Shown here in pieces: positions 1-5,653 of a DNA stretch of 8,455 nucleotides. The stretch is from Candidatus Methylomirabilota bacterium (GTDB taxonomy: Bacteria > Methylomirabilota > Methylomirabilia > Methylomirabilales > Methylomirabilaceae): positions 1 to 8,455 of the forward strand of contig JAGWRQ010000081.1 in assembly GCA_028869615.1 (NCBI GenBank), written 5' to 3'. Position numbers and translations under genes: made by a program. The first letter of the stretch is position 1; the number at the start of each line of letters is the position of its first letter. The notes under the pieces are model-generated. The model did no database searches and had not been told where the DNA came from. It was given only the letters and a program-made list of their open reading frames with translations.

Positions 1-351
1 GGCAGAGCCCTTCACGCGGCATCTCATCCCCATCACGGTCCAGAGACCGGACCCTGCGCTACAGTAGATCATACCGCGCCTCGGTGCAGCTTGTCATCTG
101 CTGCAAACACACTTCGCGCCACAGCGCCAGGCCATGCAGGTATAGCTCCAGTAACAGGGTACTGACCCGGTTGAGAGGGGGTGCTGGAAGGCCAAGATAC
201 CCACGAAACACCCAGAAGAACCCACATACCAGAAATCCGGTCAAAGGGGGAAAGGAATTGTCCAGCACTGTTGGATCTTCCAAGGCGCACGCGCGCGACG
301 GAGTCGTCCGCGTGTGCCAGGCGTTGCGTGCAGTGTCAGTTCGTTTATCCG
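1..351. other. Stretch without a confident gene
   Basis: I see no convincing gene here. The only minus-strand frame of note (59-283) would start with TTG, has no Shine-Dalgarno sequence, and encodes an unfamiliar hydrophobic 74-residue peptide. A plus-strand frame open from the left edge stops at 65-67 (TAG) and another at 163-165 (TGA). Either could be the tail of a gene lying to the left, but neither looks like a family I know. The only clear structure is the GC-rich hairpin at 284-318, described separately. Confidence 0.5.
284..318 (-). terminator. GC-rich hairpin downstream of the secreted-protein pair
   Basis: The arms 284-293 (GGCGCACGCG) and 309-318 (CGCGTGTGCC) pair over 10 bp with one G-U wobble. 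A 3-nt bulge (294-296) follows, then an inner GACG/CGTC stem with loop GAGT. The hairpin begins 33 bp past the stop codon of the minus-strand gene ending at 352, and a second small hairpin (271-283, TTGGA/TCCAA) follows. There is no U-tract on either side, so intrinsic termination is only a possibility. It could equally be an mRNA 3'-end stabiliser. Confidence 0.3.
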
Positions 352-582
352 TTAGGTTTTCCTTCTCGCTGTCCTCCTGTGGGCCGATCTTTTTGCCTTC
401 TTCTTGGCGGTTCTCTTATGGCCTTTCTTTCCAGCAATTGCCTGCTGGCTCTTCGCTGGGGCCTGAGCCACTTTCGCCTCTGGCGTAGGGGCCTGGGTTT
501 GCGCATCCGCGATGGTGAAGAGCGGGAGGGAGAGACTGAAGGCAGCCGCCAGTGCTACCGCAACAGCTTTTTTCTTGTTCAT
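352..582 (-). CDS. Small secreted protein with Lys/Arg-rich tail
   Basis: This 76-residue protein starts at the ATG at 582, chosen because GGAGG lies 8 nt upstream; a longer frame to 615 has no comparable site. Residues 1-27 form a typical signal peptide: MNKKK, then a hydrophobic Ala/Leu core, then a likely cut after ADA. Residues 28-50 are an Ala/Pro/Gln/Thr linker. Residues 51-76 are almost entirely Lys, Arg, His and Ala, giving a strongly cationic tail. The layout (signal peptide plus short A/P/K-rich basic tail) resembles acid-shock protein Asr-like periplasmic proteins, but that is only a compositional likeness. It lies 67 bp downstream of another small secreted-protein gene on the same strand and probably shares its transcript. 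A role such as binding anionic envelope polymers would be guesswork. Confidence 0.72.
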   Translation of the reverse strand: MNKKKAVAVALAAAFSLSLPLFTIADAQTQAPTPEAKVAQAPAKSQQAIAGKKGHKRTAKKKAKRSAHRRTARRKT

Positions 583-649
583 CGATGTAACCTCCTTGAA
601 GTCGTTGAACACCATGCCAACCAGTGGCCGTCACGTCGAAACCATGCGG

Positions 650-952
650 TTAATAGCCGTAAGGGGTGCAGGCATACCGGTAGTAACCGAAGACCCAGTT
701 GCCGTAGGGGTCGTAGTACCCCGGGGCCCAGACCCGCGCGCATGGCGGATAGGCCCGATAGACCGGCGCGTAGTAGACGGGCGCCGGAGCGGGATAGGGG
801 TAGACCGGGTACGGTGTTACGGGAACCCCGATGTTCAACCCGAAGAAGAAGTGTGTCTTTGCCAGCACGGGCTCGGCTGAGACGAGGAGCAGGCCGCTCA
901 AGAGCAGCACGCCAACCAGCGCTGGCACCAACCTCTTTGTGAACCTCTTCAT
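650..952 (-). CDS. Small secreted Tyr/Pro-rich protein
   Basis: This 100-residue protein starts at the ATG at 952, with GGAGG 8 nt upstream; the longer frame to 982 would run through that site. Residues 1-31 are a clear signal peptide: MKRFTKR, a Leu/Val core, and a likely cut after VLA. The mature part opens with KTHFFFGLNIGVP. It continues with a Tyr/Pro/Val run (residues 47-70, YPVYPYPAPAP-like) and ends with aromatic glycine-containing segments (GYYDPYGNWVFGYY). Such Y/P-rich exported proteins with a YYDPxGxW-type motif are common among uncharacterised proteobacterial proteins, and I know no established function. Two cysteines (71 and 95) could form a disulfide. It is the first gene of an apparent two-gene unit, with a sigma-54-type promoter about 106 bp upstream. 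Confidence 0.72.
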   Translation of the reverse strand: MKRFTKRLVPALVGVLLLSGLLLVSAEPVLAKTHFFFGLNIGVPVTPYPVYPYPAPAPVYYAPVYRAYPPCARVWAPGYYDPYGNWVFGYYRYACTPYGY

Positions 953-1057
953 CTGACCCACCTCCTTTTGGCGACAGTTCAAAGGTCATGCAGGACCATA
1001 ACGACTCTCTGTGAATCGGTTTCGGCCTTTTCACTGAGACCGTCTACCTGAGAAGGT

Positions 1058-1073
1058 AGCAATCCCCATGCCA
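1058..1073 (-). promoter_or_regulatory. Sigma-54-type -24/-12 promoter for the secreted-protein pair
   Basis: Read on the minus strand from 1073 to 1058, the sequence TGGCATGGGGATTGCT matches the sigma-54 pattern TGGCAC-N5-TTGCW. The GG and GC dinucleotides are spaced exactly as required and only one base (C to T) departs from the -24 block. Transcription would begin near 1047 and give a leader of about 95 nt to the ATG at 952. A 6-bp hairpin (CTACCT/AGGTAG, 1044-1059, loop GAGA) overlaps the -12 side. I found no good sigma-70 hexamer pair for this unit. The activator that RpoN would need is not in the window. Confidence 0.5.
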
Positions 1074-1170
1074 GCTCAAAGATGATCCACGTGCCATGCG
1101 CCAACTCGCTAATTCTCAAAGGTTTGTTTAAAGTTTCATGAGAGTGTCGGCGCGATCCGAATGCCGATGT

Positions 1171-1206
1171 CTACGCTTGCCTTGCACGGTTTGCGTAGAA
1201 GGCAAG
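1171..1206. repeat. Two interleaved perfect inverted repeats
   Basis: CTACGC (1171-1176) pairs with GCGTAG (1193-1198), and CTTGCCTT (1176-1183) pairs with AAGGCAAG (1199-1206). The order a-b-a'-b' means the two stems interleave: in RNA they would be mutually exclusive hairpins or a tight pseudoknot. The element sits about 70 bp upstream of the aconitase -35 box and about 100 bp upstream of the divergent sigma-54 site. It could therefore also be a DNA-binding site. Nothing else in this 340-bp divergent spacer looks coding with confidence. Confidence 0.45.
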
Positions 1207-1276
1207 CCCAGGTGGTGCACTCACAACAGAAACAGTCGGCTCCGCACTTCCTGTTACCCATGCCTGGCCTTTTCCG

Positions 1277-1305
1277 TTGACGAAGTTGGGGCTTTTCACT
1301 AGGAT
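1277..1305 (+). promoter_or_regulatory. Sigma-70-like promoter of the aconitase gene
   Basis: TTGACG (1277-1282) is followed after 17 bp by TAGGAT (1300-1305), matching consensus at 5/6 and 4/6 positions. The predicted start site is near 1312, leaving a leader of only about 13 nt that just includes the AAGGA ribosome-binding site (1314-1318). Confidence 0.6.
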
Positions 1306-1324
1306 ATTTTTGAAAGGATGAATG

Positions 1325-3253
1325 ATGGGGATGAACCTGGTTCAGAAGATTTTTGATATTCACCGGGTTGCTGGAGAGCTGGTCCCGGGCAAAGAGGTCG
1401 CGATCAGGATCGATCAGACGCTGACTCAGGACGCCACAGGGACGATGGCCTATCTGCAGTTCGAGGCGATGGGCATCCCGCGGGTCAAGACGAAGCTATC
1501 GGTCAGCTACGTAGACCACAACATGCTGCAGACCGGCTTCGAGAACGCCGACGACCATCGGTTCCTGCAGAGCATCGCGGCCAAATACGGCATCTACTTC
1601 TCGCGGCCAGGGAACGGCATCTGCCACCAGGTCCACCTGGAACGGTTCAGCGCGCCGGGACAGACCCTGCTCGGGTCCGACAGCCACACCCCCACCTGCG
1701 GCGGCGTCGGGATGATCGCCATCGGCGCGGGCGGCTTGGATGTCGCCGTGGCCATGGGCGGCGGCCCATTTTATCTCCCCATGCCAAAGGTCCTGTTGGT
1801 CCGACTCAACGGCCGACTGAGCCCATGGGTCGCGGCCAAGGACATTATCCTGGAGGTGTTGCGGCGACTAACTGTAAAAGGCGGTGTGGGGAAGATCCTG
1901 GAGTACGGTGGGGCTGGGATCGCCGACCTCAGCGTACCGGAGCGAGCCACGATCACCAACATGGGGGCCGAGCTGGGCGCGACGACGTCCATCTTTCCCA
2001 GTGACGAGCAGACCCGTCGCTATCTCGCGGCACAAGGGCGGGGAAGCAGTTGGGTGCCTCTGGCGCCCGATCCCGATGCCACCTACGATGAGGTGCTGGA
2101 GATCGACCTGGACCGGCTCGAACCGATGGTGGCCAGACCGTCGAGCCCGGACAATGTCTGCCCGGTCTCCGAGGTCGAGGGAACCAAGATCTCTCAGGTC
2201 TGCGTCGGAAGCTGTACGAACTCCTCGTTCCGGGACCTGATGACGGTCGCGACGATGCTGAAGGGCAAGACCGTCCACCCGGACATCAGCTTCACGGTCA
2301 CGCCCGGTTCCAAGCAGGTCTACACCATGATTGCCGCCAATGGCGCGCTGGCCGATCTGATCGCAGCGGGCGGGCGGATCCTGGAGTCGGCCTGCGGCCC
2401 GTGCATCGGCATGGGTCAGGCGCCGGCCAGCGGGACCGCGTCGCTGCGAAGCTTCAACCGCAACTTCGAGGGACGGAGCGGCGCGCCCAACGACAAGGTC
2501 TATCTGTCCAGCCCGGAGGTCTGCGCGGCCTCCGCTCTGATCGGCGAGATCGTTCACCCGAAACGTATCGGTCAATCCGTTTCGATCAGTCTGCCGGAGC
2601 AGTTCATTCTCGACGATAACCTGATCGTCCCACCATCGCCGCATCCGGAACAGGTCGAGGTGATGCGCGGCCCCAATATCAAGCCGGTCCCGATCCGGGG
2701 CGAGCTCCCCTCCACCATCGAGGGCGAGGTCCTCCTGAAGATGGGCGACAACATCACCACCGACCATATCCTCCCGGCGGGCTCCAAGATCCTGCCGCTC
2801 CGCAGCAATATCCCGGCCATCTCGGAGTACGCTTTTGGCCGGGTCGATCCGGAGTTCGCCAGGCGCGCAAAGGAGAAGGGTGGCGGCTTCGTGGTCGGAG
2901 GCAGCAATTATGGCCAAGGCTCCAGCCGGGAACACGCTGCCCTCGCGCCGATGTATCTGGGCCTCAAGGGGGCCATCGTCAAGTCGTTCGCTCGCATCCA
3001 CCGGGCTAACCTGATCAACTTCGGGATCTTGCCGCTGATCTTCATGGATGAGACAGCGTACGACGCAATCACACAGGGGGACCACCTGCGGATCGAACAG
3101 CTCGCGCAGCAGATCCGAGGAGGACAGCGGGTTATTGTGCGCAATGTCACCAAAGAGACGGACTTCATGGTCAGGCATGATCTCACCCCTCGGGAGGTGG
3201 ACATCGTCCTGGCCGGTGGGATGCTGAACTATACCATTAAGGCTACGGCCTAG
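1325..3253 (+). CDS. acn: Aconitate hydratase (single-chain, ~640-residue type)
   Basis: Aconitase interconverts citrate and isocitrate through cis-aconitate in the TCA cycle, using a cytoplasmic [4Fe-4S] cluster. All family landmarks are present, numbered from the start chosen here (642 residues): YVDHN (62-66) and SDSHTPTCGG (118-127) in the active site, cluster cysteines C297 (GSCTNSS), C357 and C360 (CGPC), then the swivel domain with GDNITTDHI (474-482), GGSNYGQGSSREHAA (526-540) and SFARIHRANLINFG (554-567). About 640 residues is short beside AcnA (~890) or mitochondrial aconitase (~750) and matches the compact bacterial aconitase family related to LeuC/LeuD fusions. Of three nearby ATGs (1322, 1325, 1331), 1325 gives 6 nt from AAGGA and an MGxN start as in relatives. 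A homoaconitase or other dehydratase role is less likely but cannot be excluded by eye. Confidence 0.95.
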   Translation: MGMNLVQKIFDIHRVAGELVPGKEVAIRIDQTLTQDATGTMAYLQFEAMGIPRVKTKLSVSYVDHNMLQTGFENADDHRFLQSIAAKYGIYFSRPGNGICHQVHLERFSAPGQTLLGSDSHTPTCGGVGMIAIGAGGLDVAVAMGGGPFYLPMPKVLLVRLNGRLSPWVAAKDIILEVLRRLTVKGGVGKILEYGGAGIADLSVPERATITNMGAELGATTSIFPSDEQTRRYLAAQGRGSSWVPLAPDPDATYDEVLEIDLDRLEPMVARPSSPDNVCPVSEVEGTKISQVCVGSCTNSSFRDLMTVATMLKGKTVHPDISFTVTPGSKQVYTMIAANGALADLIAAGGRILESACGPCIGMGQAPASGTASLRSFNRNFEGRSGAPNDKVYLSSPEVCAASALIGEIVHPKRIGQSVSISLPEQFILDDNLIVPPSPHPEQVEVMRGPNIKPVPIRGELPSTIEGEVLLKMGDNITTDHILPAGSKILPLRSNIPAISEYAFGRVDPEFARRAKEKGGGFVVGGSNYGQGSSREHAALAPMYLGLKGAIVKSFARIHRANLINFGILPLIFMDETAYDAITQGDHLRIEQLAQQIRGGQRVIVRNVTKETDFMVRHDLTPREVDIVLAGGMLNYTIKATA

Positions 3254-3262
3254 GGAGTGAGC

Positions 3263-3352
3263 ATGGAAAATCTACTGTGGCAGCTCGGAGGGATCGTGCT
3301 CGTTGGAGTTCTCGCGTACCTGATCGTCTTCCGCAAGCGAGGGTCAGGCTGA
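3263..3352 (+). CDS. 29-residue single-span membrane peptide
   Basis: A short ATG frame (MENLLWQLGGIVLVGVLAY..., 29 codons, TGA stop) begins 9 bp after the aconitase stop. GGGAG (3253-3257), which overlaps the last base of that stop codon, lies 5 nt before its ATG. Residues 4-23 form one hydrophobic helix with Gly spacing, followed by a positive RKR tail, predicting an N-out/C-in or tail-anchored inner-membrane peptide. It ends just before an intrinsic terminator, so it would be translated from the aconitase mRNA and may be translationally coupled. I do not recognise a family. Small membrane peptides of this design (KdpF- or CydX-like) usually stabilise larger complexes, but no partner is visible here. 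Confidence 0.55.
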   Translation: MENLLWQLGGIVLVGVLAYLIVFRKRGSG

Positions 3353-3410
3353 AAGCACTAGACGGCCCGCGGTGCGGGTCTTAGGTCTCATCCGAAATCC
3401 CGTTTTCGCA

Positions 3411-3442
3411 TCCTCTGACCTACGCAAGGTCAGAGGATTTTT
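3411..3442 (+). terminator. Intrinsic terminator after aconitase and the small peptide
   Basis: A perfect 11-bp stem, TCCTCTGACCT (3411-3421) with AGGTCAGAGGA (3427-3437), encloses the loop ACGCA and is followed by TTTTT (3438-3442). A weaker 7-bp GC-rich hairpin (3364-3380, loop GGT) precedes it in the same 3' region. It closes the aconitase transcript immediately before the next promoter. Confidence 0.9.
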
Positions 3443-3443
3443 G

Positions 3444-3472
3444 TTGACATATACCATCGCTTTGAATAGAAT
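3444..3472 (+). promoter_or_regulatory. Near-consensus sigma-70 promoter of the ABM-type gene
   Basis: TTGACA (3444-3449) and TAGAAT (3467-3472) are separated by 17 bp, matching consensus at 6/6 and 5/6. The -35 box starts two bases after the terminator's T-tract. The predicted start is near 3479, giving a leader of about 90 nt. This is one of the strongest promoter matches in the window and suggests high constitutive expression unless a repressor acts. Confidence 0.8.
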
Positions 3473-3489
3473 TTACTAATTGTGATCCT

Positions 3490-3565
3490 ACCACCGGGAG
3501 TTCCGTGGTCGCCCTCGTAGTTCGAGTCACCTGGAATCCCATCAATCATCTTGATTCTGGAGGAG
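3490..3565 (+). promoter_or_regulatory. Structured 5' leader of the ABM-type gene
   Basis: The leader can form a hairpin at 3490-3509 (ACCAC-CGG with CCGTGGT, one bulged C). A second stem pairs CTGGAATC (3531-3538) with GATTCTGG (3553-3560) over 8 bp including two wobbles. The right arm of the second stem covers the first two bases of the GGAGGAG ribosome-binding site (3559-3565). An alternative small hairpin, ATCAA/TTGAT (3541-3555), competes with it. This could tune translation, but the stems are modest and no known riboswitch pattern is visible. Confidence 0.3.
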
Positions 3566-3568
3566 TAT

Positions 3569-3886
3569 ATGTTTGCAAGAAAGGTCCGTGTGAAGCTTCG
3601 CCCGGGCAGCGCGGTGGCATTTTCCCGAACGCTGCAGAGCGAAATCATCCCGATCCTCAGGTCGCAGGACGGGTTTTGTGACGAAATCTCTTTCGTCTCC
3701 GGCGAGCGTAACGAGGCGGTCGCCATCAGCCTGTGGGACAGGGCTGATAGCGCGGAGGTGTACCATCGCGAGACGTATCCCCAGGTGCTGCAAGCGCTCG
3801 AAGGCGTGATCGACGGCGAGCCGCAGGTGCATGCCTTTGCGGTCTCCAACTCGACCATCCACAAGATCCCGAATCTGCCCCGGTAG
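3569..3886 (+). CDS. ABM-like dimeric alpha/beta-barrel protein
   Basis: This 105-residue protein starts at the ATG at 3569, 5 nt after the GGAGG core of GGAGGAG; a TTG 18 bp upstream would cross that site. The pattern matches the antibiotic-biosynthesis-monooxygenase (ABM)/dimeric alpha-beta barrel superfamily. A first strand FARKVRVKLRPGS is followed by a helix (FSRTLQSEIIPILRSQDGFCDEISF), strands SFVSGERNEAVAISLWD, then the second helix SAEVYHRETYPQVLQALEGV and a final strand HAFAVSNSTIH. Members include haem-degrading and quinone-oxidising enzymes but also many proteins of unknown role, and no substrate can be read from this sequence. It is a single-gene unit with a very strong promoter and is convergent with the beta-helix gene. 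Confidence 0.8.
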   Translation: MFARKVRVKLRPGSAVAFSRTLQSEIIPILRSQDGFCDEISFVSGERNEAVAISLWDRADSAEVYHRETYPQVLQALEGVIDGEPQVHAFAVSNSTIHKIPNLPR

Positions 3887-3946
3887 GCAGCCAGCAGCGC
3901 CAGTTCGACCTAGCAAAAGCACATAATAGCTATCATCCCTGCACTT

Positions 3947-4021
3947 ACCTAACAAATCGGCGCTGCGCCCGCTGGCCGTTTATGACGTAAAGCATGCCAC
4001 CGGGTGCAGCGCCTGTAAGGT
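3947..4021. repeat. 75-bp imperfect palindrome with attC-like ends
   Basis: ACCTAAC (3947-3953) and GTAAGGT (4015-4021) mark the outer ends. Inside, GGCGCTGCGCCCG (3959-3971) pairs with CGGGTGCAGCGCC (4001-4013) apart from one G-T. Pairing continues inward through CTGGC/GCCAC with one mismatch to a TTTA/TAAA stem (3979-3991). The left side carries about four extra bases. It lies between convergent genes, so it may act as a two-way terminator or mRNA 3' stabiliser, although no T-tract adjoins it. The ends also resemble RYYYAAC/GTTRRRY of integron attC sites with one mismatch in the critical GTT. Confidence 0.5.
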
Positions 4022-4069
4022 CATAATGTCTCTAGCTTGAAGAACCGTTACTAACTGTCCATCGAGCGA

Positions 4070-5431
4070 TTATGGTCGCGTTGAGTCGAAGTTCTGGCCA
4101 TCGTCGATAATCACCTGGCCGGGCTTTTGGCTGTTCGGAACCTGCACAGTAACCGCTCCCGCGCACGTCCCGCCCTTGCCGTCGTTTGCATCGAACTTGA
4201 CGCGGTACACGCGCCCGTTACCTCCGGGGTCGCGTTGGGCTCGCAAATCGACACTGCTGCCAAACAACGTGGCATCAGGACCCGTATCGCCTGTCACAAG
4301 ACCGCTGGTCGGTTCGTCCTGTGTCACACCGGAGATAGAGATGCGCACCGGATCGTTATCTGGATCACCAACTCCAATGATCCATACACGGACAAACTGC
4401 CCATTAGCAGGCCAGAGCATCGAGGGGACTGCCTGCGCCGCCGTGCAGACCGGCGCTCCATTCCCGCCGCCGCCATCCCCAGGTGCACGTATCGCAAACT
4501 GTTGCGTGGCGAACGGCGCAACCACAGTGCTTGAACCCGGCTCATCATAGACTTCATCGGCAGGATCCGGTCCGGGGCCCGATGCGGCACCCCAAAAGTT
4601 ATTCGTCGCATCGATGGATGCGCCGGAGTTGTTATATACGGCCCAGTTACACCAATAGCATGAGGAGGTTTGCCCAAAGAAGTTGTTTTCGTTGATCGCA
4701 ACGTTACTTCCAGGGTTTAGGACGATCTGAGAACCATCAATACCACCCAGAAAAGAGTTAGCGCGAATGATGATACCAGAGCTGGCGTTGATCGTAATAT
4801 TGTTTTCCCCAATAGTAAAGACGTTGTTCGTCAGAGAATGTCCACTGCCCCAGATGTCGGCTGAACCATGCCCCGTGTTCTCGATCAGCGAATGCCCTGT
4901 TCCAATGATGCCGATCTGCCCGTATCCGACGGAAATAAAGTGATTCTGCGCGAGGGTGTGCCCGGATCCCTGCATATAAATAAAGAATTCAGTGAGGATA
5001 TTCCCGCTGACACTGCTTCCGTTCGTGTCGGGTAAGAAATGGACTATATTATATCTTTGTGAGATCAAAGTAAATCCGTGACCTGGGCGTCCAAATCTGA
5101 TTCCGCTGACCATTAGACGCACTTGCGTCAGGTCGCCATCGCTCTGCAGAAGCGTTTCCTGCGCCCCATGGCTTGACTCGACCGTCAGCGCCTTATCGAT
5201 GCCAATATAGTTTTCCGCATACCGCCCGGGTCCCACGATAACTGTGTCTCCAGCGCTGGCGTTCGCAATCGTTTGAGTGATCGAGCGGCAGGGCGCAGTT
5301 TGCGCCCCGCATGTGCCACTGTCCACCCCGTTGTTGGCGACGTACAACGTTGCCGCTCGTATCTCGCCAACTGCCAGCAGCAAAAAGAACATGAGTAGCA
5401 ACCCGATCCGACCGCACCACATGGCACTCAT
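4070..5431 (-). CDS. Secreted right-handed parallel beta-helix protein
   Basis: This 453-residue protein starts at the ATG at 5431 behind GGAGGAGGT. Residues 1-26 are a signal peptide (likely cut IRA/ATLYV). Residues 27-75 (LYVANNGVDSGTCGAQTAPC...AGDTVIVGPGRY) are the usual cap and first rungs of pectate-lyase-like beta-helices. Rungs follow to about 290, including repeated GSGHTLxxN/GTGHSLxxN/GSGHSLxxN turns and Asn-rich ladders, ending in NNFWGAASGPGPDPAD (277-292), a common closing motif of this fold. After a Gly-rich linker (318-326), residues 329-432 form a C-terminal beta-sandwich-like domain. It contains LWPANGQFVRV, DPDNDPVRISISGV and RAQRDPGGNGRVYRV, as seen in many secreted proteins. 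Cys pairs 41/48, 258/261 and 329/423 may be disulfides. Catalytic residues for polysaccharide cleavage are not evident, so binding or adhesion is equally possible. Confidence 0.88.
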   Translation of the reverse strand: MSAMWCGRIGLLLMFFLLLAVGEIRAATLYVANNGVDSGTCGAQTAPCRSITQTIANASAGDTVIVGPGRYAENYIGIDKALTVESSHGAQETLLQSDGDLTQVRLMVSGIRFGRPGHGFTLISQRYNIVHFLPDTNGSSVSGNILTEFFIYMQGSGHTLAQNHFISVGYGQIGIIGTGHSLIENTGHGSADIWGSGHSLTNNVFTIGENNITINASSGIIIRANSFLGGIDGSQIVLNPGSNVAINENNFFGQTSSCYWCNWAVYNNSGASIDATNNFWGAASGPGPDPADEVYDEPGSSTVVAPFATQQFAIRAPGDGGGGNGAPVCTAAQAVPSMLWPANGQFVRVWIIGVGDPDNDPVRISISGVTQDEPTSGLVTGDTGPDATLFGSSVDLRAQRDPGGNGRVYRVKFDANDGKGGTCAGAVTVQVPNSQKPGQVIIDDGQNFDSTRP

Positions 5432-5551
5432 AGCACCTCCTCCAGATCAACCCATCGGTTGCACAAGGTTCATCCACGTTCTTAAGATCTCCCTCGGCAT
5501 TCAACTGTGCCGTTCTGGCATGGTACTTTACTGCGAACAGTTTTGCGGCTG

Positions 5552-5580
5552 AGAATGCGTCCCCCCCCCACTCCTGTCAA
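5552..5580 (-). promoter_or_regulatory. Candidate beta-helix gene promoter with a G9 tract in its spacer
   Basis: On the minus strand, a perfect -35 TTGACA (5580-5575) is followed after exactly 17 bp by CATTCT (5557-5552). The latter keeps the key A2 and T6 of the -10 box but matches only 3/6. The spacer contains nine consecutive G (5569-5561). Gain or loss of one G would change the spacing to 18 or 16 and so alter promoter strength. The predicted leader to the ATG at 5431 is about 115 nt. Confidence 0.45.
5561..5569. repeat. Homopolymer run of nine C (G on the minus strand)
   Basis: This is the longest homopolymer in the window, in the 222-bp spacer between the divergent beta-helix and HTH genes. 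Tracts of this length slip during replication in other bacteria. It is also a site where assembly errors occur. Confidence 0.9.
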
Positions 5581-5604
5581 GCGAAATCGTCGCTGGGGGT
5601 AATA

Positions 5605-5633
5605 TTGACAACTGTTGTCATATATGACATCAT
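5605..5633 (+). promoter_or_regulatory. Promoter and overlapping palindromic operators of the HTH gene
   Basis: TTGACA (5605-5610) and CATCAT (5628-5633, 4/6) lie 17 bp apart. The interval carries two overlapping perfect palindromes: TGACAACTGTTGTCA (5606-5620) and TGTCATATATGACA (5616-5629). Together they give three alternating TGACA/TGTCA half-sites covering the -35 box and spacer. This is the layout expected of an autorepressed antitoxin-type regulator, so the downstream gene product is the likely ligand. Confidence 0.65.
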
Positions 5634-5653
5634 ACTCGCATGGAGATGTTGCG

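Noticed and set aside
59..283. Minus-strand 74-residue hydrophobic frame with TTG start
   Set aside because: No ribosome-binding site, rare start codon, no recognisable family, and an alternative overlapping frame of equal length.
181..942. Plus-strand 253-codon frame across the two secreted-protein genes
   Set aside because: Arg/Ser/Pro-rich shadow translation of GC-rich minus-strand genes that have signal peptides and GGAGG sites; GTG start without SD.
1089..1104. Second sigma-54-like -24 block (TGGCACG on the minus strand)
   Set aside because: The -24 half is perfect but no TTGC follows at the required distance; the site at 1058-1073 fits both halves.
1868..3178. Minus-strand 436-codon frame inside aconitase
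   Set aside because: Exact antisense of an unmistakable aconitase; its composition (RD, GG and Asp-rich runs) is that of a high-GC shadow frame.
3882..3903. 15-base GCAGCCAGCAGCGCC also found near 6408 in the DUF72 gene
   Set aside because: Short, low-complexity GC-rich match; one copy is coding sequence and there are no other copies or repeat boundaries.
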